Positions 44,583-54,688 of a stretch of DNA of 64,000 nt are shown piece after piece. The stretch is taken from assembly GCF_019598945.1 (NCBI RefSeq), contig NZ_CP080598.1, forward strand, positions 620,001-684,000, given 5' to 3'. The stretch is from Sphaerospermopsis torques-reginae ITEP-024 (GTDB lineage Bacteria > Cyanobacteriota > Cyanobacteriia > Cyanobacteriales > Nostocaceae). Position 1 is the stretch's first letter. Each line of letters starts with the position of its first letter. The position numbers and the translations under genes were made by a program. Below the pieces are notes generated by a model, which saw only the letters and a program-made list of their open reading frames with translations, was not told where the DNA came from and ran no database searches.

Positions 44583-45521
44583 TTATCTTTCTTCAATCGG
44601 GAGATTAGGAGCATTAACATCTAACTCTTCCCGACGCACAGTGTCTTGAGTTTCCACAGTATCTTGCTCTACAACTTTTTTCACTCTCACTTCTTCCCGC
44701 ACAAAAGCTTCTTTTCTAACTTCCGGGGTTTCTTCGTGGATTTCCATGCGAGCAACTTCACCTTCATGGAAGTCAGCTTCACGGGGAGAAACTGCTCTAC
44801 CAGCATCTTCAGGAGTGACACGCTCAATAACAACGTGTTCTCTTTCTACTGGTACTGATACTCGTGCAGTTTCAGTTTCTACGTGCTTACCAACAGTTAC
44901 ATCCCCCACTTTGCGGCGATGTTTATTAGCAATAAGCCGTTCTTGATACAGTTTTAGAGTTTGATGATCTTGGTCATTTAATCCAAATAACTCCGGTTCA
45001 TGTTCGTAGCGGTAGGTATCAGGGGTGTAAGTTGGTGTAGTTGTGGCTGTAGAGGTGGTTGTTACTGCGGTTGTTGCTACTCCTGTCGCGTCTACAGGTA
45101 CTGGTGATTCTACAGGGGTTGATGCTTCTACAGGTGGGGTGCGGTATTCGGGTTGACGATATACTCCGCGCACCCGTTCTTCATAGTCGTAATCTGCTGT
45201 TAGACGTTCGTTAAATTCAGGTAAATCTTCTGCTTGTTCTCTGGTTAAACCTATAGCATAAACGCGATCATTACCATAGTCTATGCGGGTGCGACCAATA
45301 GGTAGTAAAACTTTTTTACCAAAAATCCAAAAGCCTAAGTCAACTACTAAATAGCGAAAATGTCCATTTTCATCAACTAAAGCATCATGGACTGTACCGA
45401 TTTTTTCATCTGTTCTTTCTGTATATACTCCTAATCCCTTGATGTCTTTGTCTTCAAAAGTAGTGCGATACTGAGGATCAAAATCTTCTAATTTGTAAAG
45501 AACCATTATATTTTTCCTCAA
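44583..45521 (-). CDS. PRC-barrel and DUF2382 protein, paralogue A
   Basis: 312 residues. PRC-barrel at about 15-100 (KIGTVHDALVDENGHFRYLV, WIFGKKVLLPIG), a Thr/Ala/Pro-rich linker at about 135-165, then DUF2382 (YQERLIANKHRRKVGDVTVG, AFVREEVRVKKVVEQDTVET). Such proteins are stress-related in other bacteria. A near relative of the gene at 45735. I would start at residue 6 (MVLYKLEDFD), as residues 1-5 are unsupported by the paralogue. Confidence 0.9.
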   Translation of the reverse strand: MRKNIMVLYKLEDFDPQYRTTFEDKDIKGLGVYTERTDEKIGTVHDALVDENGHFRYLVVDLGFWIFGKKVLLPIGRTRIDYGNDRVYAIGLTREQAEDLPEFNERLTADYDYEERVRGVYRQPEYRTPPVEASTPVESPVPVDATGVATTAVTTTSTATTTPTYTPDTYRYEHEPELFGLNDQDHQTLKLYQERLIANKHRRKVGDVTVGKHVETETARVSVPVEREHVVIERVTPEDAGRAVSPREADFHEGEVARMEIHEETPEVRKEAFVREEVRVKKVVEQDTVETQDTVRREELDVNAPNLPIEER

Positions 45522-45661
45522 CGTTTAATAGTATTTCTGAATTTCTTACTTTCAAGAATATTAATTGATGCTGATATTTCCATCTTTCTCACGAATGAAT
45601 CGCCAGAAAATCTAATTATCAAAAGTCAGATATTTGGTGGAAATGAAAATACCCAATACCC

Positions 45662-45694
45662 AGATCCCCGACTTCTTCAAGAAGTCGGGGATCT
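45662..45694. repeat. Perfect AGATCCCCGACTTCTT palindrome
   Basis: Sixteen-base arms around a single base. Related to the hairpin at 6930-6962. It sits between two PRC/DUF2382 genes and could act as a terminator or a dispersed element. Confidence 0.8.
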
Positions 45695-45734
45695 AAACCC
45701 CTACTATCTCCTGATTCCTGATTCCTGAATTTAT

Positions 45735-46559
45735 TTATGCACGATTTTCATTGATATTTAAATCACCAGAAGTATTAATGTCTAATTCTTCCCGGCGAAT
45801 CGTGTCTTCTGCTTCGACAATATCCCGATCTACCACTTTTCTGACTCGCACTTCTTCACGAACAAATGCTTCTTTATGAATTTCTGGAGTTTCTTGATAA
45901 ACATCTATATGTGCTACTTCCCCTGCTTGAAATTTGATTTCATTGGGGTCTACCATTGTACCTATCTCTGGTGTTTGAACTCTATCAATAACAACTCTTT
46001 CTTTTTCAATAGGTACTGTTACCCGTGCAGTTTCAGTTTCAATGTGTTTACCAAGGGCTACTTCTCCCGTTTTCACCCGATGTTTATTGGCAATTAGACG
46101 TTCTTGATAAAGTCTGAGAGTTTGATGATATTGCTCATTTAAACCATATAAAGTTGGTTCTTGTTCGTAGTTGTAAGTTTCCAGTTCATAAGTTACAGTA
46201 CCAAGGTTAGAACGATAGACAGTGCGTACCAATTCTTCAAATGATTGATCAACGATGATGTTTTCTCGGTACTCAGGTAAATGTTCTACTTGCTGCTTGC
46301 TAAGTCCATCGACATAGACACATCCAGCAGGATAATTGATGCGAGCTAGTCCAATGGGTAGTAATATTTTCTTACCAACAGAATCTAAACTTGTATCAAT
46401 AACTAAATATCTAAACCTGCCATTTTCATCGACTAAAGCATCAGCAACTGCACCTACTTCTGTTCCTCCTTCGGTATAGAGATTCAAACTTTTAATATCA
46501 TCTCCTCCAAAGGTTTCACGATAGTTTGGATCAAATTCTTCTAGTTTATAAAGAGGCAT
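45735..46559 (-). CDS. PRC-barrel and DUF2382 protein, paralogue B
   Basis: 274 residues, same domain order as the 44583 gene but with a short linker. PRC-barrel: MPLYKLEEFDPNYRETFGGD, then VADALVDENGRFRYLVID. DUF2382: YQERLIANKHRVKTGEVALG and AFVREEVRVRKVVDRDIVEA. Tandem duplication with the neighbouring gene is apparent. Confidence 0.9.
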   Translation of the reverse strand: MPLYKLEEFDPNYRETFGGDDIKSLNLYTEGGTEVGAVADALVDENGRFRYLVIDTSLDSVGKKILLPIGLARINYPAGCVYVDGLSKQQVEHLPEYRENIIVDQSFEELVRTVYRSNLGTVTYELETYNYEQEPTLYGLNEQYHQTLRLYQERLIANKHRVKTGEVALGKHIETETARVTVPIEKERVVIDRVQTPEIGTMVDPNEIKFQAGEVAHIDVYQETPEIHKEAFVREEVRVRKVVDRDIVEAEDTIRREELDINTSGDLNINENRA

Positions 46560-46927
46560 ATTCTATGTCCATTTTTTTGAATATCTATTCACAACATTAG
46601 AAGTAATTTGACTATTTTCCCTCTTGCTGATGACTGACTTCTAGTGATATATACTATGGTTTATATCTCATACTGGGAGGGAAATTTTAGGCAATTATTA
46701 GTAGTGATGTTGCTGATGGAAATATAACTAATGAGAGATATGATCAAAAACTGATCAAAACTTATTCATGACAAGATCCCCAACTTATTTAAGCATTCAG
46801 GGCAATATTTTGATAATATCAATTTTCAATTGATATTCCTTCATTGCTATTTTGTCAATTTTTTGATGTAATTTGGTTAATTATTGTATTTTATCTCTCA
46901 TCTATATCTGGCAAGAATACAGGATTT

Positions 46928-47227
46928 ATGAAAATTACACAACAGCAAATGTTAACAATTCATACTCTCTGCGTCTCTGCGTCTCTGCGTGAGATAAATT
47001 CATATCAATACTCAACACCCAAAACTAATAATATTGAAGAAACTCCTTCCCGAACTGATGATTCATTAATCGCTAAAAATTTGCAAAAAGAACAATATAT
47101 TGGTATTGCTATTTTATTAGTAGGATTAATCACTATTATCGGATTTTTTAGTCGGAGATTTGAATATGCTTTAATTTTTGCTCTGACTATCAGCATGATC
47201 TTAATTGTTTTCTTTATCACAGTTTAA
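46928..47227 (+). CDS. Small membrane protein with repeat-derived N-terminal codons (tentative)
   Basis: 99 residues from the ATG at 46928. The C-terminal 45 residues form two membrane helices (IGIAILLVGLITIIGFF and ALIFALTISMILIVFF). Near the N-terminus, TCTCTGCGTCTCTGCGTCTC repeats are translated as TLCVSASLRE. AGGATTT precedes the ATG. Probably real because of the membrane helices, but the start is doubtful. Confidence 0.45.
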   Translation: MKITQQQMLTIHTLCVSASLREINSYQYSTPKTNNIEETPSRTDDSLIAKNLQKEQYIGIAILLVGLITIIGFFSRRFEYALIFALTISMILIVFFITV

Positions 47228-47538
47228 AAATATGTGCAATTACTTCATGAATATTTTAATTTGTTTTTTCAACCTCTTGTTGATGGAAACCGATGGCCGA
47301 TTGCTGAATACTTACCAAGGTATAAATCAAATGTATGGATTTTACAAAACTTTAAATTTTTCATCAAAATATTTTTATTTTTGTTAACTAGCCGCATGAC
47401 AATCTTGTATTTAATGCTACTTTGGTGTAAGATGATTAATTGTTTGCGAAATAACCTATTTTCAGGCTTTTCACTCAATTTTTAATTGAGTTAGAAAATG
47501 CTTATACATTTCATCCATTTTCTTCGCCAGGTGAAAAA
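47228..47538. other. 311-base gap
   Basis: Overlapping open frames exist, but none has a convincing start or composition. A short inverted TTGAGTGAAAAGC-type sequence (around 47463-47490) is the only structure noted. Confidence 0.4.
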
Positions 47539-48345
47539 ATGCTCTTGTTCTTAAAGCTGATTGATTATCTATTAGCAGCTGTTTTTATCAGTGCGGCTTT
47601 TGTCATTTATTTCGATTCTAGCAATCAACAATATGTACTAGCTGGAGTTGGAGCTTTAGCTGTTGCAATTTTTTTGTTTCTCCTCAACAGAAACTCAGTT
47701 AATAATGCTAGGAAAGAAGCTCAAAAAGCCGAACTAGCAAAAAAAGCTGAACTATACACCTCGTTATTACAGAATAGTAATTCCTTGGAAAACAATACCA
47801 TCGTTCCTGCCAGAGCCAAAGCTTTAGAGTATTGCCAAGATTTAATCAATGATTACAAAAACACTAGAAATTGGGCAAGAAATCTTTACTATGTCTTGCA
47901 AATTTCCACTGTTATTTTGTCTGGTGTCACCCCAATTTTAGTGTTGGTAGATAAACTAGAAGCAGGACAAGCTTGGCTGAAGTGGTTACCTGTAATTTGT
48001 CCTGCGCTGGCTTCCATTGTTGCTAGTATTGTCACCTCTTTCCCTTTTCAAAAAAATGCTGTTGCTGCTAACACAACTGTTGAATTGTTAGAAGCAGAAC
48101 AAGAAAAATTTATCTTGGGAATTACACCAGCTTACCGTTGTTATGATGTTGCTGGAGAAGCAGAACAACAACAAAGAGTAAGTCAAGCAGTGGAATTATT
48201 TATTAGCCAAGTAAATAATATTCACCTGCAACAAGTTCAACAAGCAGAACAACAACAGGAGAAGAAGAAAGAAGAAGTCTCCGCTGAAGGAACTAAGGAA
48301 GAATCTGGTTCTTCTGATAAACCAAAAACTGAACAAGCTGCTTAA
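47539..48345 (+). CDS. DUF4231/SLATT-type membrane protein
   Basis: 268 residues. Two N-terminal helices (about 5-25 and 30-50), a helical linker, then the DUF4231 region at about 90-220 with two further helices (VLQISTVILSGVTPILVLVD and LPVICPALASIVASIV) and TVELLEAEQEKFILGITPAY. The C-terminal 45 residues are Gln/Glu/Lys-rich and disordered. SLATT proteins are proposed membrane effectors in nucleotide-signal defence systems; no partner gene is adjacent here. Confidence 0.82.
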   Translation: MLLFLKLIDYLLAAVFISAAFVIYFDSSNQQYVLAGVGALAVAIFLFLLNRNSVNNARKEAQKAELAKKAELYTSLLQNSNSLENNTIVPARAKALEYCQDLINDYKNTRNWARNLYYVLQISTVILSGVTPILVLVDKLEAGQAWLKWLPVICPALASIVASIVTSFPFQKNAVAANTTVELLEAEQEKFILGITPAYRCYDVAGEAEQQQRVSQAVELFISQVNNIHLQQVQQAEQQQEKKKEEVSAEGTKEESGSSDKPKTEQAA

Positions 48346-48478
48346 TTAAGTAAGGAGTCAGGAGGCAGAAGAAGCATGGGGGCGGGGGGCAGGGTGCAGG
48401 GGAGAAGATTTATCCCCCTTGCTCCCTGCTCCCTGTTCCTTGTCCTCTTCTTGTTCCCTGTTTTTTGACTTTAATCCT

Positions 48479-51472
48479 TTAATTATTAACAGTTCCCGTT
48501 TCCGCGATTCTAAAAATCATATCTTCTAATGTTCTCAATAAATCTTGTTCATTATAAGGTTTAGAAAAATACGCCCGCGCTCCTAACTGCATGGCTAGTT
48601 GACGATGTTTATTACTACTACGAGAAGTCAACATGGCAACGGGAATACTTTTTAAATCCCCATGAGATTTTACCCGTTCTAAAAAGCTATAACCATCAAG
48701 ACGAGGCATTTCAATATCACAAATTACCGCTTGCACTTTTAAACCACTTTCTAGCTTTTCCCAAGCATCTTGACCATCTTTAGCTTGTTCAACCTGATAC
48801 CCTCCTTTTTCCAAGGTTAAAGCTAAATAACGTCGCACATTAATCGAATCATCAACAATTAAAATCATGCCTTTTTGATGATTTTTTCTAGCTATGAGTT
48901 TGGGTTTTTGTGGTTTGAGAAAAGCTGTTTTTAATTTTGTGGTCGGTAATTTATTAGTTTTATGAGGACGTTGATTATTTGTCACCCAAGAGATTAACTC
49001 ATTAGTATTTACTAATGGTACTACTCGACCATCACCAAGCATTGTACAGTTACTAAAACCATCAGGTAAAGGTATATTTCCTTCAACTTGACGTATTGCT
49101 ACTTCTTGTTCACCCCAACAACGATCTATTTGTACAGCTATTGGTTGATGATCATGTTTGATTATTAATACACTACTAGCATTTATTCCTGTTGGACTTT
49201 CGATTTCTAAATGATGATAGTGAGAACAATTAAATTCAAAATAATTACCCAAACGCATTAAAGGTAACATGGTATCTTGCCATTTAAGAAATTCTCCACC
49301 ATCCATTGAAAAAACTTGCTCATTATCTAATAAAAAGATTTCCGCAACTACATCTGTAGGAAATGCTAAAACCATGCGATGATGGGAGTTGTTAGCAGTA
49401 TCACTTTCTACTAATAAAACTCGTGCAACTGAAAGGGTAAATGGCACTGATAAAGTAAAAGTTGTGCCAATTCCAGCTTGTGTATCAACTTTAATATCAC
49501 CCCGCACTAATTGTAAGTTATTGCGAACTACATCCATTCCCACACCACGGCCAGATAAAGCTGTCACTTTTTCAGAAGTGGTAAAACCAGGTTCAAAAAT
49601 TAGTGATAATAGTTCATCTTCACTTGCAGTAGCTATTAATGTGGTATCCAAACCCATAGTTACAGCACGCTGGCGAATTTTTTCTAGAGAAATACCTCTA
49701 CCATCATCACTGATAGTAATAATTGTGCGATCGCTACGATGAAATCCTTTAATTTTTATCAATCCTTGTTCTGGTTTTCCTAAATTCCGACGGGTAGCAG
49801 TATCTTCAATTCCATGATCAAAAGCATTACGTAATAAGTGCATTAAAGGTTCGTTCAAAGCTTCTAAAATACTACGTTCAATTAAGGTTTTCCCACCTTC
49901 AATTTTTAACTGTACATTTTTACCATACTCAACATTTAAATCACGAATTGCTCTAGGAAAACGTTCAACTAAATCAGATAAAGGACGCATTCGCACTTGC
50001 GTTAATTTTCTCTGGACTTGCTTTGATGTTTTATTCAACTTCCGAGCAATTTGATCTGTATCATCAATACTGAGTTGAATATCACTGGCAACTTCTGCTA
50101 CCTGAACAATAGTTTCCATCACATCCTGAGAAAGCAAGTTTAATTTTTGATAGCGATCTAATGTTTCTGTTTCTCTCATCGTCTCTGCTGATGTTGATAC
50201 TCCAGAATTTACATCTTCGCTAATGATTTTTTCATAAACTGCACGCACTTCTTGATTTTCTTGATGCAACGTTTGCACTCGTTGGCTTAGTCCTAAAACC
50301 AGTTTACGTAATCTTTCTAATTGAGAATTTAAACCATTACGCTGTATGATAATTTCCCCAAATAAATCATTAATTTCTTCTAATTGTTTACTAGGAACTC
50401 TAACTGTATTTTCATGAATTTCTTTATCTTTATTAACTCCACTGATTTCGCTTTTGCGGTCAAAATTTTTATAGTCTAAAGCCGGAGTTTCTTGTGTAAA
50501 TGCTACATTGGGATCAGGAAACTCGACAGCATTAATTTCTGGTGGTAATTCTATTTCTAAAGCTGCCAAATCAGGAATTACTGCTTCTAATACTAATTCT
50601 GCTACTAAGGTATTCTCTTGATTTTCTGTGGGAATTTTACTAGTATTAACCTGTGGGGGAATAGGATTAACAACTACTTCACCTAACTCACCTAACTTAA
50701 TATTGGCTGGTATTCTATCCCGTTGATTTGTTAATACTAAAGCTTGCGATCGCCTCCATGCTTGCAATGCTAACTGAGCAATTTCCACACAGCGATCAGC
50801 ATCAGTTTTTAAATGTTGACGCACCGACTCACAAAGCTGAGTAAAAGCAGGTAACTCCAACATTTCACCCAAACCACCCAACTCTGTAGCCATCACTTCT
50901 ACTTGCGAATATAAATCATTTGTAGAACTATTTGCTGATAAAGATTCTAAAGTTTGTTCTAAAGTTTGCAAACATTCTTCTACTTCTGTTTCAAACAGCA
51001 AAGGAATAATTTCTTGACCATCTTCTGGTGAGAGCATGGTAGTAATATCCTCTGGAGAAGGATCACCCAAACGCTCATGCAGTTCATCAAAAATCGGATA
51101 ACAAAAAGTTTTTAACCATTTATCATCTAGAGATTTTCTCTCTGATAATAATTCTACAATTTGCCGTAACCAATCAACTCCAGATAATAATAAACTTTGT
51201 AAATGAGTATCAATTTCTAAAGATTTTTTCCGAGTTTTTAAAACCTTAAAAGAATCTTCCAAACGATGAGCCAAATTACTCAAAACTTTAAAACCCATCA
51301 TCGCCGCACCACCTTTAATAGAATGGGCGGATCGCATAGCAGCATTAATCTTATCTACATCTAGATGTTTACTTGTATCTAGTTCCAGCAAAATACTTTC
51401 TAAGGTATTCAAATAATCAGTTGCTTCCTCCAAAAACTGCATTTGAATTTCTAGTTCTTTATCTGTAGTCAT
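48479..51472 (-). CDS. CheA-type hybrid histidine kinase with C-terminal receiver
   Basis: 997 residues. Hpt domain with phospho-acceptor His50 (AHSIKGGA), a long low-homology spacer, a dimerisation/ATPase unit (LMHLLRNAFDHGIED, ISDDGRGI, GRGVGMDVV), a CheW-like domain (about 680-840) and a receiver at about 870-990 (LIVDDS, CDIEMP, acceptor Asp near 918). This is the PixL/HmpE-type layout. It receives signals from the MCP next to it. Confidence 0.93.
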   Translation of the reverse strand: MTTDKELEIQMQFLEEATDYLNTLESILLELDTSKHLDVDKINAAMRSAHSIKGGAAMMGFKVLSNLAHRLEDSFKVLKTRKKSLEIDTHLQSLLLSGVDWLRQIVELLSERKSLDDKWLKTFCYPIFDELHERLGDPSPEDITTMLSPEDGQEIIPLLFETEVEECLQTLEQTLESLSANSSTNDLYSQVEVMATELGGLGEMLELPAFTQLCESVRQHLKTDADRCVEIAQLALQAWRRSQALVLTNQRDRIPANIKLGELGEVVVNPIPPQVNTSKIPTENQENTLVAELVLEAVIPDLAALEIELPPEINAVEFPDPNVAFTQETPALDYKNFDRKSEISGVNKDKEIHENTVRVPSKQLEEINDLFGEIIIQRNGLNSQLERLRKLVLGLSQRVQTLHQENQEVRAVYEKIISEDVNSGVSTSAETMRETETLDRYQKLNLLSQDVMETIVQVAEVASDIQLSIDDTDQIARKLNKTSKQVQRKLTQVRMRPLSDLVERFPRAIRDLNVEYGKNVQLKIEGGKTLIERSILEALNEPLMHLLRNAFDHGIEDTATRRNLGKPEQGLIKIKGFHRSDRTIITISDDGRGISLEKIRQRAVTMGLDTTLIATASEDELLSLIFEPGFTTSEKVTALSGRGVGMDVVRNNLQLVRGDIKVDTQAGIGTTFTLSVPFTLSVARVLLVESDTANNSHHRMVLAFPTDVVAEIFLLDNEQVFSMDGGEFLKWQDTMLPLMRLGNYFEFNCSHYHHLEIESPTGINASSVLIIKHDHQPIAVQIDRCWGEQEVAIRQVEGNIPLPDGFSNCTMLGDGRVVPLVNTNELISWVTNNQRPHKTNKLPTTKLKTAFLKPQKPKLIARKNHQKGMILIVDDSINVRRYLALTLEKGGYQVEQAKDGQDAWEKLESGLKVQAVICDIEMPRLDGYSFLERVKSHGDLKSIPVAMLTSRSSNKHRQLAMQLGARAYFSKPYNEQDLLRTLEDMIFRIAETGTVNN

Positions 51473-51504
51473 AGATTATTTTTCCTTATTTATTTTTTTT
51501 AAAA

Positions 51505-53802
51505 TTAATTGACTTTAAAAGTCTCAACCTGTTTTTCTAATTGCTGGGAAATATCCGCAGTTTTTTGTAAAGATGTAGAAATTTGTCGGCAAGACTCGCT
51601 AGTACGTTGTGAAATAGCCAGCACATCTTTCATTAATTGGTTAATCACCTCTGATGTTTCTACCTGAGAAACTGAAGCCGTATAAATTGACTTGACAAAA
51701 GCATCTATTTGTTGGGAAATATCTACAATTTCGCTTAAACTCTGCTTGGCATCTGCGGCAATTTGCGTACTTTGAATCACCTGATTTGTCCCCACCTCCA
51801 TAGCTTTCACAACTTCATCTGTATCTCGTTTAATTTGCTCGACAATTTGCTCAATTTCTTGAGTAGCAGCCGCACTGCGTGTTGCTAACTCCCCTACCTC
51901 TTCGGCAACAACAGCAAAACCTTGACCTTCTTCTCCTGCACGTGCCGCTTCAATACCAGCATTAATCGCCAACAAATTAGTTTGAATCGCAATTTGGTTA
52001 ATTAAAGAAACCACACGAGAAATTTGTTGAGAAGATTCTCCCAAATGCCTAACTTTCTTAGCAGTTTCACCCACGGTTTCTTGCAAAGATAAAATATTTT
52101 CTACTGTCAAATCCATTGCTCTTCCACTTTTGTTAGCGTTGTGGTTAGCATGATTAGCAATAGCAGTAATTTCTTGAGCGCCATCCGCTAAAGCTTGGAT
52201 AGATTTGGTCATTTGCTCAACTGTGGCCAAGGTGCGGTTTATTTCTTCAACTTGTGTAATAGCTGACTCTGCTAAATTGTTGATAGAGTCTTGATTTAAG
52301 CTAATATCTCTATTAATTTGACTAGCATTCTGTTTGACTTGGGTAACAATATCTCGGAGGCTTTCTAAAATAGAATTAAAGACATTAGCAATAGTACCAA
52401 TTTCCCCATCTTGCACTTCAGCCTGTACTTTTAAGTTACCTTTAGCCGCACTTTCTACCTGACTAATTAATTGCACAATTTGTAAATGTAGAGTATCTTT
52501 TTGCTGCTCTTTTTCCTCAGATATAGATTCGTTTATAGATTCTTGGATACATTCTTGGATAAATTCTTGGTTCGCCTGAATATTACCTTCCCCATCAGTA
52601 GGTAATTCTTCAGGTAATTCGGCAATTTTCTGAAATTCCAGGAGATTCTCACTTTCATTCTCAGTGGTTTTTTCTATCCCTACTAACTCAGCAGAATTTT
52701 GCTTGCTCATACTCTTTGCTAACCAAGCTACCAGCAATGTCATCACCAATGCTATGAATATTGTGATATTAGCAATCAGCTTGAGAAATTGTCTTTGCAG
52801 TCCAAAAGCAATTCCAGCATTTTCAGCTAAAATTAATTGCCAATTGAGTTCTGGTAAACCTTCTAATTTTTCTAACGGTGCATAACTAACCAATTGTGGC
52901 GTTTGATGAATAGTCCGCACTCCTCTAGAATTTTCCACCTTTTCACTGTTCAGCAAGTCAGCTAACCCAGGATATATTACTGTAGCTTTTTGACCTAATA
53001 ACTCCCTCTGGAGACTGAGAAAAAATTTTCCCTCATTATCAACTAAATAATAATCTTTGTTATTATCTACGTAATTTTTTATTGCTTCTATTAATCGTTG
53101 GATGGATATGCGTGTTCGCACTACAGCAATCACTTTTCCTGTAGCTACATCTTTCACAGGAGCAGCAATATAAATCACTACTACATTATTTTGTAATGTT
53201 TCTGGTTGACTAATAACAGGAGCATTCTTTTGTATAACCTCTTGAAAATATTTCAAGTTTTTTTCCTGACTACTGGTTTCACCTTGAGATTGGATAATCA
53301 CTCTTCCATTCAAGTCAAAAACCGCCAGATGATCATAACCTTGATAGGCTGTAATGAAACGGTTTAATACAGTTTGTTTTTCGGCAAGAGTGGTACTTTT
53401 ACTAACTTCCGCATTAGTCAAAAATGGCAAAGTTGAGAGAATTTGAATATCTCCATATCTTGCCAACAGAAACAGATTAATAATATCACCTAAACTAATT
53501 AATTGATTTTCTTGAGTTTTGATAATTTGCTTACTAATCAAATTGCTACCAAAGCTATAAGCGATTATGCCAATTCCCAATACTGGCAATGTACCTATAG
53601 CAATGGAAAAAATTAATGCTTTTGTACTTAATTTTAGTTGCTGTAAATATTTAATTATATTATTAGCAAAATACTTATTAGTTGTTTTTATGTGTTCCTG
53701 TTCAATAACTTCTTTTCTCTTATCTTTCATGGGCGATAATGTCTTAATAGATGCTTTTTTCTTGGGATCACCAGTCTGAGCAGTGTCAGTTTTATTAAAC
53801 AT
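51505..53802 (-). CDS. Methyl-accepting chemotaxis protein with dCache-like sensor
   Basis: 765 residues. First membrane helix at about 58-85, an extracellular sensor region of 230 residues with the [17 protein letters not shown] and [16 protein letters not shown]-like motifs of dCache, second helix at about 340-362, a HAMP-like segment at about 445-500 and the signalling core [20 protein letters not shown] (about 655-675). Transcribed before cheA and after cheW, 32 bases from cheA. Confidence 0.93.
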   Translation of the reverse strand: MFNKTDTAQTGDPKKKASIKTLSPMKDKRKEVIEQEHIKTTNKYFANNIIKYLQQLKLSTKALIFSIAIGTLPVLGIGIIAYSFGSNLISKQIIKTQENQLISLGDIINLFLLARYGDIQILSTLPFLTNAEVSKSTTLAEKQTVLNRFITAYQGYDHLAVFDLNGRVIIQSQGETSSQEKNLKYFQEVIQKNAPVISQPETLQNNVVVIYIAAPVKDVATGKVIAVVRTRISIQRLIEAIKNYVDNNKDYYLVDNEGKFFLSLQRELLGQKATVIYPGLADLLNSEKVENSRGVRTIHQTPQLVSYAPLEKLEGLPELNWQLILAENAGIAFGLQRQFLKLIANITIFIALVMTLLVAWLAKSMSKQNSAELVGIEKTTENESENLLEFQKIAELPEELPTDGEGNIQANQEFIQECIQESINESISEEKEQQKDTLHLQIVQLISQVESAAKGNLKVQAEVQDGEIGTIANVFNSILESLRDIVTQVKQNASQINRDISLNQDSINNLAESAITQVEEINRTLATVEQMTKSIQALADGAQEITAIANHANHNANKSGRAMDLTVENILSLQETVGETAKKVRHLGESSQQISRVVSLINQIAIQTNLLAINAGIEAARAGEEGQGFAVVAEEVGELATRSAAATQEIEQIVEQIKRDTDEVVKAMEVGTNQVIQSTQIAADAKQSLSEIVDISQQIDAFVKSIYTASVSQVETSEVINQLMKDVLAISQRTSESCRQISTSLQKTADISQQLEKQVETFKVN

Positions 53803-53880
53803 AAATGAATACCCCTAAATTAATACCCCTGACTCTATGTAATAATAACAACAAAAAATGATTTTTCTGAGCTTGATTAA

Positions 53881-54378
53881 CTAATCACTGCCCCCATGAG
53901 AATAATTTACAATATTATGTGCATCTAATACCAACAATATTTCTTCTTTTTGTTCCACGCAGCCACATAAATAAGGCACTAAACTAGCCGCCACTTGTCC
54001 CACAGGAGAATGTATATCATCAGCCATCAATTTAGTCGTACCTTTAATTTCTTGCACAACTAAACCTAAAAGCTTTGATTCCACTTTGATCACGATAATA
54101 TTATACTTTCTCAGGCGATGATCTAAACCTTCTAAATTAAACATTTTTGGCAAATCAATTACCCAAATTACGCGACTACGCCAATTCATCAATCCTAATA
54201 TACAGGCTGGCATATTAGGCATAGATGTTACAGATTCAACGGGTACAATAATTGCTTCTTGGGTGTGAGCGACGGATAAGACAGCGGTAGTTTGTTGATT
54301 GATTTGAAATTGAAGATAGCTATCTCCCAAAGAGTTTTGAATGGTTTGATAATACACGGTTTGTTTAGAATTGCTCAT
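53881..54378 (-). CDS. CheW-like coupling protein
   Basis: 165 residues. Single CheW domain: LQFQINQQTTAVLSVAHTQE, then PNMPACILGLMNWRSRVIWV and VVQEIKGTTKLMADDIHSP. It couples the MCP to the kinase. Gap to the MCP gene is 78 bases. Confidence 0.9.
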   Translation of the reverse strand: MSNSKQTVYYQTIQNSLGDSYLQFQINQQTTAVLSVAHTQEAIIVPVESVTSMPNMPACILGLMNWRSRVIWVIDLPKMFNLEGLDHRLRKYNIIVIKVESKLLGLVVQEIKGTTKLMADDIHSPVGQVAASLVPYLCGCVEQKEEILLVLDAHNIVNYSHGGSD

Positions 54379-54688
54379 GACTGTAATTCAAATATTTGTT
54401 TGCAAAATCTCAAAACTTATAGCAGGAGTCAGGAGTAAAACCCTTTTGTAGTAAGAGTTTCATGATTAATTGATGTCCTAACTACTCTGTCTACGGCTAT
54501 AAAAAGTTATATCAGTTTCCATATTGAAAAATATTACCCATCATGAATAATAATATCAATCTTCTTCTGACTTCTGTAAAGACTTTCCCCATTCAGCACT
54601 TCTCATGCTCAAGGTGAAAGCTTTTAGTAAAGTGTGGCGTAGCCATTTACTGATTACTGATAGCTGAATATTTAGGAAAATAATTAAA
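54379..54688. other. 310-base gap in the chemosensory cluster, no cheY
   Basis: In most comparable clusters a stand-alone CheY gene sits here. I find no open frame of that kind and no receiver motif on either strand, only an AGGAGTCAGGAGT unit and AT-rich DNA. Confidence 0.6.

Noticed and set aside
47234-47485. 83-codon plus-strand frame after the small membrane protein
   Set aside because: AT-driven composition, no ribosome-binding site and no motif. A stretch with NRWPIAEYLPRYKS is curious but insufficient.
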